In this document: positions 7,085 through 16,367 of the stretch, in pieces
Numbering within the stretch: position 1 is the stretch's first letter
Layout of the letters: every line of letters starts with the position of its first letter
Assembly (NCBI RefSeq): GCF_020883495.1
Contig: NZ_CP086610.1
Location: 1,779,501-1,843,500 of the forward strand
Direction of reading: 5' to 3'
Length of the DNA stretch: 64,000 nucleotides
Origin: Shinella zoogloeoides
Lineage (GTDB): Bacteria > Pseudomonadota > Alphaproteobacteria > Rhizobiales > Rhizobiaceae
The notes under the pieces: model-generated
What the model was told of the DNA's origin: nothing
Database searches by the model: none
Seen by the model: the letters and a program-made list of their open reading frames with translations, nothing else
Program-made: the position numbers and the translations under genes

Positions 7085-10000
7085 ATGGCGACGAACAAGT
7101 CCACCGAGTCGATCGACGAGAAGGCCTTCCAGGCCCTTGAAGAAGCACTGAAAATCGACTTCGACGATCTGGTGCCGGAAACGCCTCCCAAGAAGGATGC
7201 TTCGGAGGCCCGCGTGTCTGAGCCAGCAAGCCGCATTCCAAACAAGACGCAGGAAAAGCCGGCCGGCCAGCCCGCATCCGGCGAGACCCCGCGCAGCCTG
7301 AACCCGGAACCCGCCCCCAAGGCGCCGGCCTTCACCCCGGCCAATGACGGCGCGCGCAAGACGCCGGCGGCGATCCTGAAATCGCTCGACATGCGCTCCT
7401 CGCGCGGCCCCATCCGCATGGCGATCCTCGCCTCCGTTCTCTGGGTCATCGGCGGCCTCGGCGTCGCGAACCTGCTTTATGCGCCGCAGATCTGGCAGAT
7501 CCGCTCGGTGGCGAACCTTGTCGCCCTGCCTGGCGCCATCGGCATGCTCGTCGCCATCCTCATGCCCATCATGCTCTTCTTCGCCTTCGCGGTGATGATC
7601 GCGCGCGCCCATGAACTGCGCAGCGCCGCCCGCTCCATGGCCGAAGTCGCCCTGCGCCTTTCCGAGCCGGAGACCGTCGCCAGCGACCGCATCATGTCGG
7701 TCGGCCAGGCCGTTCGCCGCGAAGTCTCGGCCATGAACGAAGGCATCGAGCGCACCATCGCCCGCGCCACCGAACTCGAGACCCTCGTGCATTCGGAAGT
7801 CAACGCGCTGGAACGCAGCTATTCCGACAACGAGATGCGCGTGCGCACGCTCGTTCAGGAACTCGGCTCCGAGCGCGAGGCGATCGTCAGCCATGCCGAG
7901 CGCATCCGCTCTTCCATTTCCGGCGCGCATGAACAGCTCAAGGACGAGCTGGCGAGTGCCGGCGACAGCATCACCGCGCGCATCGCGACCTCGGGCGAGG
8001 CCTTCGCCTCCATGCTCGACACGCGCGCCGCCTTGCTGATGGAACAGTCCGACAGCGCGACGCAGACCATCGGCGCCATGCTTTCGGCCCGCACCGACAG
8101 CCTGCTCTCCACGCTCAGCTCCTCGGGCGTGGCGCTCGCCAACGAATTCGACAACCGTCTCGATCTCCTGACCAAGAGCCTCGATTCCCGCGGCCGCGAC
8201 CTGCTTCAGCAGTTCGAGACGCGCGCCTCCTCGCTCGACACCAACACGGAAAAGCTGAACGCGGCGCTCAACGAACGCGCCAAGCAGCTCAACGAGACGC
8301 TGATCGCCCGCACCCGCGAGATCAGCGAAAGCCTGTCCATCGGCCAGCAGGCCGTGACCGGCGGGCTCGATCATGTGCTCCAGTCGATGAACGCCGCGCT
8401 CGACGAAAAGGGCGCGCAGTTCCGCCAGAGCCTCAAGAACGCCGCCGACGACACGGTCATGGACCTCGACCTGCGCTCCGGCTTCTTCGACGAACGCATG
8501 CAGGCCACCGTCGGCCAGATCGCCAGCGCCTTCGACCAGCGCGTGGAAGAGTTCGCGCAGGCCTTCGACCAGCGCGCCGGCTCGCTCGACTCCAAGCTGA
8601 TGGAGAGCCTTGCCCGCATCAACGAAACGGTCGCCAGCGGCCATGACTCGATCGACGGCATCCTGACCTCCAGCATCGACCGCCTCGGCAACACGCTCAC
8701 CGACCAGTCCTTCGCGCTGGCGACGACGCTCGCCACCAGCCAGGAAGTGCTGGAACACGCCGTTTCCGGCCATGCCGATGCGATCAGCAACGCCGTTGGC
8801 GGCGCGCATGAGCGCATGGGTGCGATCCTGACCGAAAAGTCCGCAGCCCTGCTCGGCGGCCTCGCCGATGTCCAGAACCGCATCGAAAGCGGCTTTGGCG
8901 TGCGGGCGGAAGCCCTGGCGGAAAGCGTTTCCGGCAGCGAGCGCCGTCTGGTGGAAGCGCTGGATTCGCGCGGCACGGCCATCGCCACCGATATTCAGGC
9001 CGCACAGGCCCGCATGGAAGAAGCGCTCGGCGCCCGCGCCGACGAGATCACCTCCACCATCGCGGCCAGCCACAACCGCCTCGACAGCGCGCTCACCGAG
9101 CGCACCGCCGCCCTTTCGGCCATGCTGAACGAGACCGGCAGCCAGCTCGAAGAGTCGGTCGGCACGGCGGCGAACCGCGTCGAGACCGCGCTGACGGGTG
9201 CCGCCCGCCAGATCGATGAGGTCATCACCGGCCGCACGGCCAACCTTGCCTCGGTGCTTTCCAACAGCGCCGGCTCCATGCAGTCGGCCATCGATTTCGC
9301 CGCCAACCGCGTCGAAAGCGTGCTGACCGAAGGCAGCCAGCAGCTTGGCGGCGTCCTGCACGGCCAGGCCGCCGAATTCGCCGACGCCTTCTCCGGCCGC
9401 GCCGCCGGCATCGCCGAAGCCCTGTCCGGCCGCGCCTCGGAGCTTGCCGGCTCGCTCGTCTCCACCCATGAGCAGATCCGCGCGACGCTCGACGACCGCA
9501 TCAACGCGATCAACGTCGCCATCGCCGAAGGCCGCAACCAGCTTACCGAAACGCTCAACGATCAGGCGACCTCCATCGGCACCTCGATCGCCACCAGCGC
9601 CGGCATGCTGGAAATGTCGCTGGAGCAGCACGAGGAAGCCCTTCGCCGCACCATCGACGGCAGCGCCGCCCTTCTCGATCAGCGCGTGCGCGAAAGCGCC
9701 GGGGCCGTGGCCGAGCGCCTCGGCGAGACCACCGCGCAGATCGCGGAAGCGGCAAACGCCTTCGGCACGCGCATGGAACAGACCGTCGACAGCGTCGCGA
9801 GCCGCTTCGACACGACGGGCAGCAAGCTGGAAGAAAACCTCGGCAAGCTGGAAGCCCGTATCGAGCACAGCGTCGAGCATGTCTCCGGCATCGTCGACAC
9901 CGCCGCCTCGCGCATTTCCGACACGCTTTCCGAGCGCCTGACCGAAATCGACCGCGTGGGCAGCGACGTGTCGCTGCGCGTCTCCGACGCCCTCTCCCGC

Positions 10001-12913
10001 CCGATCGCCGAAGTCGACCGCATCGGCGACGAGACGACCGCCCGCATCGCGGCGGCGCTTGCCGGCCGTGTCGGCGATATCGAGCGCATTAGCGCGAATG
10101 CCGCCGACCGTATCGAAGGCGCGCTTTCCGGCCGTCTGGACGATATCGAACGCGTCAGCGCCGCCGCGGCGGATCGCATCGAAGGCACGCTGTCCAGCCG
10201 CCTTGGCGATATCGAGCGGGTAACCGGCAATGCCGCCGAGCGCATCGACGGCACCCTCGCCAACCGCGCCGGCCAGATCGAACGTCTTGCCGAAGAAGCG
10301 GCCGAACGTATCGATGGCGCTCTTGCGAACCGCACCAGCCATATCGCCCGCGTCACCGGGGAAGCCGCCGAGCGCATCGACGGCACGCTTGCCAGCCGCG
10401 CCGGCGACATCGAGCGCCTTTCCGGCGAGGCCGCCGACCGTATCGCCGCGACCATCGACGAGAAGACCGGCCGCATCGAGGAACGCCTCGGCACGATGGA
10501 CCGGGCGCTCACCATCGGTCTCGACAGCGTGAACCGCACCATCGACGGCAAGGCCGCCGGCCTTGCCCAGACGCTGCGCGACGCCGTCTCGCAGGCCGCC
10601 CAGGACATGGACGCCGAGGCGATCCGCTCGGCCCAGTCGCTCGCCAAGACCGGCGAGGAATTCGCCAGCCTCTCCACCTCCCTGCGCGGCGCGGTTTCCC
10701 GCGCGGCCCAGGAAATGGGTGTCGAAGCCCAGCGCGCCGCCGAGAACATCGCCAAGACCGGCGAGGAATTCGCGGAGAACCTGTCGGCCCGCAACGAAGC
10801 CTTCACCCGCGCCGTCGAGGAGACCACCTCCTCCGCCGTCGCCCGCTTCGCGGAGACGGAAGGCCGCCTCGCCAGCCAGGCGCAGTCCCTGCACACCGGC
10901 CTCGGCGATGCCGAGAAAGCGCTGGAAGCGCGCGGCGCTTCCATCCGCTCGGCCCTCGACGACCGCACGCGCGAACTCAACTCCATGCTGGCCAGCCGCA
11001 CGGAAGAACTGTCGCGCCTCATCAACGAGGAAGCCCGCCCGGTCATCGAGGACTACGCCGCCGCCGGCCGCGAAGCCGCCGACCGCATCACCGGCGTCGC
11101 CCGCGACAGCGCCGAACGCCTGCGCAACGAGAACGCCGCGCTCATCAACGCGATCTCCGCCCGCACGGCCGACACGCTCGCCGCCATTTCCGCCCGCACG
11201 GAGGAAGCCGCCGGCGCGATGCAGGCCATCGAAACCGGCCTGCAGGCCAATGTCGAAAGCTTGATCGCCCGCCTTTCGGACAGCAACGGCGCGATTGCCG
11301 GCATGGTCGATGCGGCGAGCCAAACGCTCGGCGCCATCGACGGCCGCCTGACCTCGACGGCCGAGCGCTTCTCCACTTCCGCCGAGCGCGCCTCCGACAT
11401 GGTCGCGACCACCTCGCGCCTGCTGGAAGGCAAGGTCGACCGCCTCTCCGACATCTCCGCCGGCACGCTCTCGCAGATCGGCGGCATCGTCGGCCGCTTC
11501 GAGGACCACTCGAAGATCCTGTCGCAGGCCTCCGACCTCCTCGCCGCCGCCCAGTCGAACCTCGTTTCGACGCTGGAAGAGCGGCAGGACGCGCTGCGTT
11601 CGCTCTCCATCGGCCTCGTCCAGCGTTCGGAAGAGATCGAGAAGACCATGCAGTCGCTGGAAGGCATGGTCGAAGGCGCCTTCAGCCGCGCCGAAGAGCG
11701 TTCGAACCTGATCGCCGGCAACCTGCGCGGCGGCATCCAGTCGTCCTTCGCCGAAGTCGGCCGCATTCTCGGCGAGACCGAGAAGCGCGCGGAAGTCGCG
11801 GCCACGACGCTGCGCGACCAGCTCGTCAAGGCCGGCGAGGAAGCGGGCCAGTCCGTCGAGGGCGCCTTCGTGCGCGCCGAAGAGCGGACCAAGGAAGTGG
11901 CGAGCCGCCTGCGCGGCAGCGTCGGCGCCTCGCTCTCCGATGTCGACCGCCTGCTTTCCGAATCCGGCCAGAAGTCCGAAACCGCCACCGCCGCCATGCG
12001 CGATGCGATGCGCGAGGCCGTCGAGGAAGCCATCGGCAAGTTCTCCGGCGCGACCGAGGAAATCCGCCGCGCCGCCGGCGAGATCCGCAAGGAACTCGAC
12101 CAGACGCGCGGCGAACTGAAGCGCAGCGCCTTCGACCTGCCGGAAGAAGCCAAGGAAAACGCCGCCCAGATGCGCCGCGCCGTCAGCGAGCAGATCAAGG
12201 CCCTTCAGGACCTCTCCGACATCATCGGCAAGTCCTCGTCGGCGCTGGAAGTCTCCCGCCCCGTCGCGCAGGCCGCCGCAGCACAGGTCGCCCAGGCGAT
12301 CCAGCCGGTGCAGCAGCAGCCCCGCATCGAACCGCGCCGCGAGGAGCAGACGCCGCTGCGCGGCAGCCTCGGCCTCGAGCGTGCGGCCGCCGCCACCGTG
12401 CCGCAGCGCACGCAGCCTGTGCCCGCCGAGGCCGAAGCCAAGGCGGCCGGCGAAGGCGGCTGGATGCGCGACCTCCTGCGCGGCGCAGTTTCGCGTGAGG
12501 AAGCCCAATTCGGTCAGCCGCGCAGCGAAGGCCAGGCTGCCCGCCCGGCCGACAACCGCAACCCCCGCCACGTCGTCGAATCGCTGAACTCGCTGTCCGT
12601 CGATATCGCCCGCGCCATCGATCACGATGCCTCGGTCGACCTGTGGCGCCGCTACCAGCGCGGCGAGCGCGACGTCTTCACACGCCGCCTCTACACGCTG
12701 AAGGGCCAGCAGACCTTCGACGAGATCAAGCGCAAATACGAGCGTGAGCCGGAGTTCCGCACCGCCGTCGACCGCTACATCTCGGACTTCGAGAAGCTGC
12801 TCGCCGACGTTGCCCGCAACGACCGCGACAAGGTGATGACGCAGACCTACCTCACGTCGGATACCGGCAAGGTCTACACCATGCTGGCCCATGCCGCCGG
12901 CCGCTTCAACTGA
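7085..12913 (+). CDS. Growth Pole Ring protein (GPR / RgsE), giant apolipoprotein-like membrane coiled-coil protein
   Basis: 1,942 residues. In Agrobacterium GPR forms a ring at the growing pole, is essential for polar growth and rod shape, and has apolipoprotein-like repeats; RgsE is the Sinorhizobium counterpart. Here residues 1-110 are acidic then Pro-rich. Two membrane segments follow (about 112-131 and 151-172), then about 1,600 residues of Ala/Glu/Arg/Ser-rich helix with almost no Pro. Nine tandem 22-residue units occupy residues 942-1139. A Gln/Pro-rich linker (about 1740-1790) leads to a conserved C-terminal domain (RHVVESLNSLSVDIARAI onward, ending MLAHAAGRFN). The ATG at 7085 is preferred over 7064 because GAGG lies 9 nt upstream. 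A terminator follows. Identification rests on length, topology and repeat pattern. Confidence 0.88.
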   Translation: MATNKSTESIDEKAFQALEEALKIDFDDLVPETPPKKDASEARVSEPASRIPNKTQEKPAGQPASGETPRSLNPEPAPKAPAFTPANDGARKTPAAILKSLDMRSSRGPIRMAILASVLWVIGGLGVANLLYAPQIWQIRSVANLVALPGAIGMLVAILMPIMLFFAFAVMIARAHELRSAARSMAEVALRLSEPETVASDRIMSVGQAVRREVSAMNEGIERTIARATELETLVHSEVNALERSYSDNEMRVRTLVQELGSEREAIVSHAERIRSSISGAHEQLKDELASAGDSITARIATSGEAFASMLDTRAALLMEQSDSATQTIGAMLSARTDSLLSTLSSSGVALANEFDNRLDLLTKSLDSRGRDLLQQFETRASSLDTNTEKLNAALNERAKQLNETLIARTREISESLSIGQQAVTGGLDHVLQSMNAALDEKGAQFRQSLKNAADDTVMDLDLRSGFFDERMQATVGQIASAFDQRVEEFAQAFDQRAGSLDSKLMESLARINETVASGHDSIDGILTSSIDRLGNTLTDQSFALATTLATSQEVLEHAVSGHADAISNAVGGAHERMGAILTEKSAALLGGLADVQNRIESGFGVRAEALAESVSGSERRLVEALDSRGTAIATDIQAAQARMEEALGARADEITSTIAASHNRLDSALTERTAALSAMLNETGSQLEESVGTAANRVETALTGAARQIDEVITGRTANLASVLSNSAGSMQSAIDFAANRVESVLTEGSQQLGGVLHGQAAEFADAFSGRAAGIAEALSGRASELAGSLVSTHEQIRATLDDRINAINVAIAEGRNQLTETLNDQATSIGTSIATSAGMLEMSLEQHEEALRRTIDGSAALLDQRVRESAGAVAERLGETTAQIAEAANAFGTRMEQTVDSVASRFDTTGSKLEENLGKLEARIEHSVEHVSGIVDTAASRISDTLSERLTEIDRVGSDVSLRVSDALSRPIAEVDRIGDETTARIAAALAGRVGDIERISANAADRIEGALSGRLDDIERVSAAAADRIEGTLSSRLGDIERVTGNAAERIDGTLANRAGQIERLAEEAAERIDGALANRTSHIARVTGEAAERIDGTLASRAGDIERLSGEAADRIAATIDEKTGRIEERLGTMDRALTIGLDSVNRTIDGKAAGLAQTLRDAVSQAAQDMDAEAIRSAQSLAKTGEEFASLSTSLRGAVSRAAQEMGVEAQRAAENIAKTGEEFAENLSARNEAFTRAVEETTSSAVARFAETEGRLASQAQSLHTGLGDAEKALEARGASIRSALDDRTRELNSMLASRTEELSRLINEEARPVIEDYAAAGREAADRITGVARDSAERLRNENAALINAISARTADTLAAISARTEEAAGAMQAIETGLQANVESLIARLSDSNGAIAGMVDAASQTLGAIDGRLTSTAERFSTSAERASDMVATTSRLLEGKVDRLSDISAGTLSQIGGIVGRFEDHSKILSQASDLLAAAQSNLVSTLEERQDALRSLSIGLVQRSEEIEKTMQSLEGMVEGAFSRAEERSNLIAGNLRGGIQSSFAEVGRILGETEKRAEVAATTLRDQLVKAGEEAGQSVEGAFVRAEERTKEVASRLRGSVGASLSDVDRLLSESGQKSETATAAMRDAMREAVEEAIGKFSGATEEIRRAAGEIRKELDQTRGELKRSAFDLPEEAKENAAQMRRAVSEQIKALQDLSDIIGKSSSALEVSRPVAQAAAAQVAQAIQPVQQQPRIEPRREEQTPLRGSLGLERAAAATVPQRTQPVPAEAEAKAAGEGGWMRDLLRGAVSREEAQFGQPRSEGQAARPADNRNPRHVVESLNSLSVDIARAIDHDASVDLWRRYQRGERDVFTRRLYTLKGQQTFDEIKRKYEREPEFRTAVDRYISDFEKLLADVARNDRDKVMTQTYLTSDTGKVYTMLAHAAGRFN
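9908..10501 (+). repeat. Nine in-frame 66-bp units encoding 22-residue coil repeats within GPR
   Basis: Units run without gaps, with the pattern (D/E)RI(D/E)GxLxxRxxxIERxxxxA; for example ERIDGTLANRAGQIERL and ERIDGTLASRAGDIERL. The 22-residue period equals two 11-residue turns, the apolipoprotein A/E periodicity. DNA copies are diverged, so this is protein-level repetition rather than recent duplication. The central units (about 10106-10435) are most alike. Confidence 0.85.
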
Positions 12914-12938
12914 GCGGTGAGGCAACCGGAATGACGAA

Positions 12939-12964
12939 ACGGCCGCCCCACGGGCGGCCGTTTT
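12939..12964 (+). terminator. Intrinsic terminator after GPR
   Basis: A 9-bp stem ACGGCCGCC/GGCGGCCGT with a 5-nt loop, followed by TTTTGCTTTT, 25 nt past the GPR stop. Confidence 0.8.
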
Positions 12965-13069
12965 GCTTTTCCATCACCCACTTTTGAACGGCCGGAACCT
13001 TAAAAACCGGGAGCACAGCCTCTATATGCTTTCCAACGCGTCGCATGACGTATGGGAAGAGAGAAGAAT

Positions 13070-14047
13070 ATGATTTTGATACAGGGGTTTGGCCGCGTTC
13101 TTGCAATGCTGGCGGTCGCGGTCGTGATGATGATGACGGTGGTGGACGTGGCCGAGGCCCGCCGCGCCGGGGGCGGCTTCGGCAGCCGTGGCACCCGCAC
13201 CTTCTCGACGCCGTCCACGACGCGCACCGCCCCGACCGACGCCCAGCCCATCGACCGTACCATGACGCGCCAGCAGTCGGCCCAGCCCTCCGCCAGCCGC
13301 AACACGACGGCCAACACGCCCCGGCCCGGCCTCTTCAACGGCTTCGGCGGCCGGCTTCTCGGCGGCCTGATGCTCGGCGGTCTCGTCGGCATGCTGCTCG
13401 GCTACGGCCTTGGCGGCGGCGTCGGCTTCCTCGGCCTGCTCCTGCAGATCGCGCTGATCGCCGGTCTCTTCATGGTCCTGCGCCGCATGTTCGCGCAGAA
13501 GAACGCCCCGGCCTATGCCGGCGTGCCCTCTTCCGCCCGCAGCGCGCAGGACAATAACGGCACGCCCGGTTTCCAGATTCCGCGCATCGGCAGCGGCAGC
13601 CGCCAGCCGGCGGCCCAGTCCAAACCCGGTGACGAGATCGGCATCCAGCCGGCCGACCTCGATCAGTTCGAAAGCATGCTGAAGGAACTCCAGGCCGCCT
13701 ATGCGGCGGAGGATTTCCGCACGCTGCGCCAGATCACGACGCCCGAGGCCATGTCCTATCTGGCGGAAGAGATCGGCGACAACGCCACGCAGGGCCTGCG
13801 CAACGAGGTGCGCGACATCCACCTCGTCCAAGGCGATGTTGCCGAGGCCTGGCGCGAGGGTGCGGACGAATACGCCACCGTCGCCCTGCGCTACGAAAGC
13901 ATCGACGTGATGCGTGACCGCGCGACCGGCAAGCCCGTTTCCGGCGATCCGGACACGCTCACGGAAGCCGTCGAGGTCTGGACTTTCCTGCGCAGGAATG
14001 GCGGCGAGTGGAAGGTTTCGGCCATCCAGGGCGTCCAAGCCGGCTGA
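13070..14047 (+). CDS. Tim44-like domain membrane protein
   Basis: 325 residues from the ATG at 13070. GAGAGAAG lies just upstream of it; the earlier in-frame ATG at 13052 adds only MGREKN. Order: signal or anchor segment (MILIQGFGRVLAMLAVAVVM), a Ser/Thr/Arg-rich linker, and a Gly-rich double membrane segment (GGLMLGGLVGMLLGYGLGGG, then LLLQIALIAGLFMVL). A C-terminal Tim44/mL45-type domain follows (about residues 200-325, FESMLKELQAAYAAEDFRTL to EWKVSAIQGVQ). Bacterial Tim44-domain proteins are poorly understood inner-membrane proteins; in some alphaproteobacteria they are called TimA. Lies 156 nt after GPR across its terminator. Confidence 0.85.
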   Translation: MILIQGFGRVLAMLAVAVVMMMTVVDVAEARRAGGGFGSRGTRTFSTPSTTRTAPTDAQPIDRTMTRQQSAQPSASRNTTANTPRPGLFNGFGGRLLGGLMLGGLVGMLLGYGLGGGVGFLGLLLQIALIAGLFMVLRRMFAQKNAPAYAGVPSSARSAQDNNGTPGFQIPRIGSGSRQPAAQSKPGDEIGIQPADLDQFESMLKELQAAYAAEDFRTLRQITTPEAMSYLAEEIGDNATQGLRNEVRDIHLVQGDVAEAWREGADEYATVALRYESIDVMRDRATGKPVSGDPDTLTEAVEVWTFLRRNGGEWKVSAIQGVQAG

Positions 14048-14205
14048 CGGCAGGCGTCAGCCCCTCATCCGCGACCGCGATCTTCTCCCCGCTTGCGGGG
14101 AGAAGGAAACGTCGGCGATGTTTTCCCGTGACTGAAGAAAAGCCACGCGGCTATGCCTCTTCGCCCCGCTTACAGGGAGAAGACCGAACGAGAGGCTTTT
14201 CCTGA
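14048..14205. repeat. Rhizobial palindromic intergenic repeat
   Basis: The gap between two convergent genes is filled by a short dispersed-type repeat. A perfect 11-bp palindrome CTTCTCCCCGC/GCGGGGAGAAG (14082-14092/14095-14105) follows CCCCTCATCCG. A degraded second copy (TCTTCGCCCCGCTTACAGGG) starts near 14159. The CCCCTCATCC...CTTCTCCCCGC...GGGGAGAAG layout is common between rhizobial genes. The hairpin may also stop transcription from both sides, although it lacks a T tract. Confidence 0.6.
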
Positions 14206-14823
14206 TCAGATGGCCTTCAGCGTCCAGCCGACGATATCGGCCGTGACGTTGGCGAAGGCCGCGTCCAGTGCGTTCACGAAGGCCGCATTGCTGGAGCCTG
14301 CAACCGGCGCCGTCGCGCGGAACACCTTCTGCGCCCGCACCGTGCCGTTGCGGTCGTTCAGGAGCTTCGCCGAAATCACGACGACCGCCGTATCCGCGCC
14401 CGAGGTCTGCACCTCGAAGGAGCGGATATCCGTAACGATCTGGTAGTCGATCGCCAGCCCCTGCCCCGGCATGCCGACGCCGCCGAGACGGCCAGTATTC
14501 TCGAAGGCCTGCACGAGCTTGGCCTGCACCATCTTGGTCAGGCTGTCCCCCCATTGCGACTGGGCGAGATACTGGATTTCGGACGGCGACGTGCGGATGA
14601 CGATCTGGTCGCTGTCGAGCGACTTCAGCGCGGAAGGCTGCGGCACGAGGATCTGGCGGTTCTTTGCCGAAGGCCCTTCCAGCGAGGCGGCGGCCGAGAG
14701 GCTGAACGTATCGTTCTTGGCCGGAGCGCTGCCGCAGGCAGCAAGCGTTGCAGCCAGAACGGCGATGAGAGCGGCGCGCGCCACGGTCCCGTTCCGCAAC
14801 AACTCCATATCCGATACCGTCAT
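14206..14823 (-). CDS. ABC-type transport auxiliary lipoprotein (PqiC/DUF330-like) of the MCE system
   Basis: 205 residues from the ATG at 14823, chosen because GAGGA lies 6 nt upstream. The signal sequence ends in a lipobox (VLAATLAACGSAP), so the mature protein begins with a lipidated Cys. The rest resembles the DUF330/PqiC fold (QWGDSLTKMVQAKLVQAFEN, LAIDYQIVTDIRSFEV, AFVNALDAAF). PqiC-type lipoproteins dock MCE tunnels at the outer membrane. As the last gene after mlaE-mlaF-mlaD it probably supplies the outer-membrane end of the same lipid-transport machine. Confidence 0.88.
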   Translation of the reverse strand: MTVSDMELLRNGTVARAALIAVLAATLAACGSAPAKNDTFSLSAAASLEGPSAKNRQILVPQPSALKSLDSDQIVIRTSPSEIQYLAQSQWGDSLTKMVQAKLVQAFENTGRLGGVGMPGQGLAIDYQIVTDIRSFEVQTSGADTAVVVISAKLLNDRNGTVRAQKVFRATAPVAGSSNAAFVNALDAAFANVTADIVGWTLKAI

Positions 14824-14942
14824 TTCATCCTCAAACCATGGGAATCGATGTGTAGCAGCGGCACGGCACGCTGTCACGGCTGCATTCGCGCCCGGATGCT
14901 GCCCTGCCGGCGGTTGTGGACCCTGGGCCACACCTTCGCCCG

Positions 14943-16313
14943 TCAGCGCCGGGTCCGGCCGTCATATTGCTTGACCGTATCGCCCCCGAACAGGAGGCGC
15001 TGCGGATTGCGCTCGAAGCCGGAAATGGCGGTGTCGAGATTCTGGATCGTCCGGCGCGTATCCAGCACCAGCGCCTCGACATCGCGCAGGCCCGAGCCGG
15101 AGAAGCGCTGGAGCCCGTCGGCAATCGGCCCGATGCGGCCGTTGAGCGTATCCGCCGCCTGCCGGATCGATTGCAGCGTCGCCTTGGCCTCGGCGAAGAG
15201 CGATTCGGAATCGCCCTCGCCCAGGAAGCCGTCGAGCTTGGCGAGCACGCCGTCGACACGCGTGGAGGCCGCGTTCAGCTTGCCGCTCATGTCACGGACA
15301 TCGGTGATGATCTGGTCGATATCCTCCTGCCGCGCGCCGATCCGGTCGGCGACGCCGGTGATGGAGGCGACGGCCTTGCGGGCATCGGCGGTGGCGACGG
15401 AAATGTTGTCGATGGCGCCGCTGACCTTCTGCGTATCGACCGCCGCCATCAGGCCGTCCACCTTGTCGAGCGTCGCGGTCGCCTGCTTGCCGAAGGCATC
15501 GAAGGTCTCGGCCGTCTTGCGGAAGCCCTCGACGGTCGTCTTCACCTCGCCCGAGGCGTCGGCAATGTCCCTGCTGACCTTGTCGACATTGCCGACGAAG
15601 TCCTCGACCTTCTTCGGATCGACCGCCTTGATCAGCGCGTCGACGGAGGCGAGCGTGGAATCCAGCCGGCCGGAAAGGGCCGTGAACGTATCCGAAAGCG
15701 CGCCGACGCTCTTCAGGAACTCGTCGATATTCTCGCCGTTGCGGGCGAGCGAGCCGGAGAATTTCTCGGCATTCTGGATGGTGTTGGTGAGCGGGCCGCG
15801 CGCATCGGCGACAAAGCCCTGGATATCGGTGATCGCCGCATCGGCGCGCTTGAGGATCTTGTCGGCGGTCGAAAGGATGTTCGTCACGCTCGATTGCTGC
15901 GCCTGCAGCGTGGCGAAGGTCTCATTGTCGAAGGCTTCGCGCAGGATGTTCGGATCGCCCGCATTGCCGCCGCCAAGCTCGATATAGGCCGCGCCCGTCA
16001 GGCCCTGCACTTCCAGCACGGCCGAGGTGGACTGCTTGACCGGCGCGGTGGTGGAGACCTCCGTCATGGCGACGGAGAAGCGCGGGTCCTTCGAATCGAT
16101 GGCGAGACTGCGCACGGAGCCGACCGGAATGCCGTTGAAGCGCACGGGCGAGCCGACGGAAAGGCCGTTCGCCGAGCCGGGAATGCGGATCACGAGCTGA
16201 GCCATGTCGCCGCCGCGGCCGTATTGCGTCATCCAGTAGACGAAGACGAAGGCCGCCGCCATGACCAGCACGGTGAAGAAGCCGACGAGGGCGTAGTTGG
16301 CTTTCGTTTCCAT
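14943..16313 (-). CDS. mlaD: MCE-domain lipid-transport protein (MlaD-like)
   Basis: 456 residues. One N-terminal membrane helix (YALVGFFTVLVMAAAFVFVYW) is followed by a single MCE domain (about residues 38-120, with LVIRIPGSANGLSVGSPVRF and GLTGAAYIEL). A long helical C-terminal region follows (DKVDGLMAAVDTQKVSGAID and similar), longer than E. coli MlaD but usual for alphaproteobacterial MCE proteins. It forms a hexameric periplasmic ring that carries phospholipid between membranes. It lies 54 nt downstream of the ATPase gene in a four-gene operon. Confidence 0.93.
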   Translation of the reverse strand: METKANYALVGFFTVLVMAAAFVFVYWMTQYGRGGDMAQLVIRIPGSANGLSVGSPVRFNGIPVGSVRSLAIDSKDPRFSVAMTEVSTTAPVKQSTSAVLEVQGLTGAAYIELGGGNAGDPNILREAFDNETFATLQAQQSSVTNILSTADKILKRADAAITDIQGFVADARGPLTNTIQNAEKFSGSLARNGENIDEFLKSVGALSDTFTALSGRLDSTLASVDALIKAVDPKKVEDFVGNVDKVSRDIADASGEVKTTVEGFRKTAETFDAFGKQATATLDKVDGLMAAVDTQKVSGAIDNISVATADARKAVASITGVADRIGARQEDIDQIITDVRDMSGKLNAASTRVDGVLAKLDGFLGEGDSESLFAEAKATLQSIRQAADTLNGRIGPIADGLQRFSGSGLRDVEALVLDTRRTIQNLDTAISGFERNPQRLLFGGDTVKQYDGRTRR

Positions 16314-16367
16314 GCGTCCATCCTGCCGCAGTTCTATCCGCCGGGGCCGTCAGGTCCCGGTTGTTCC

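Noticed and set aside
9908..10501. Regular 66-bp spacing considered as a CRISPR-like array
   Set aside because: Units are in frame, lack identical repeats separated by unique spacers, and encode a coherent protein repeat.
6863..12925. 2,020-codon open frame antisense to GPR
   Set aside because: It exactly shadows the GPR gene, has no ribosome binding site at its start, and arises from strong GC bias at third codon positions; its translation lacks any domain pattern.
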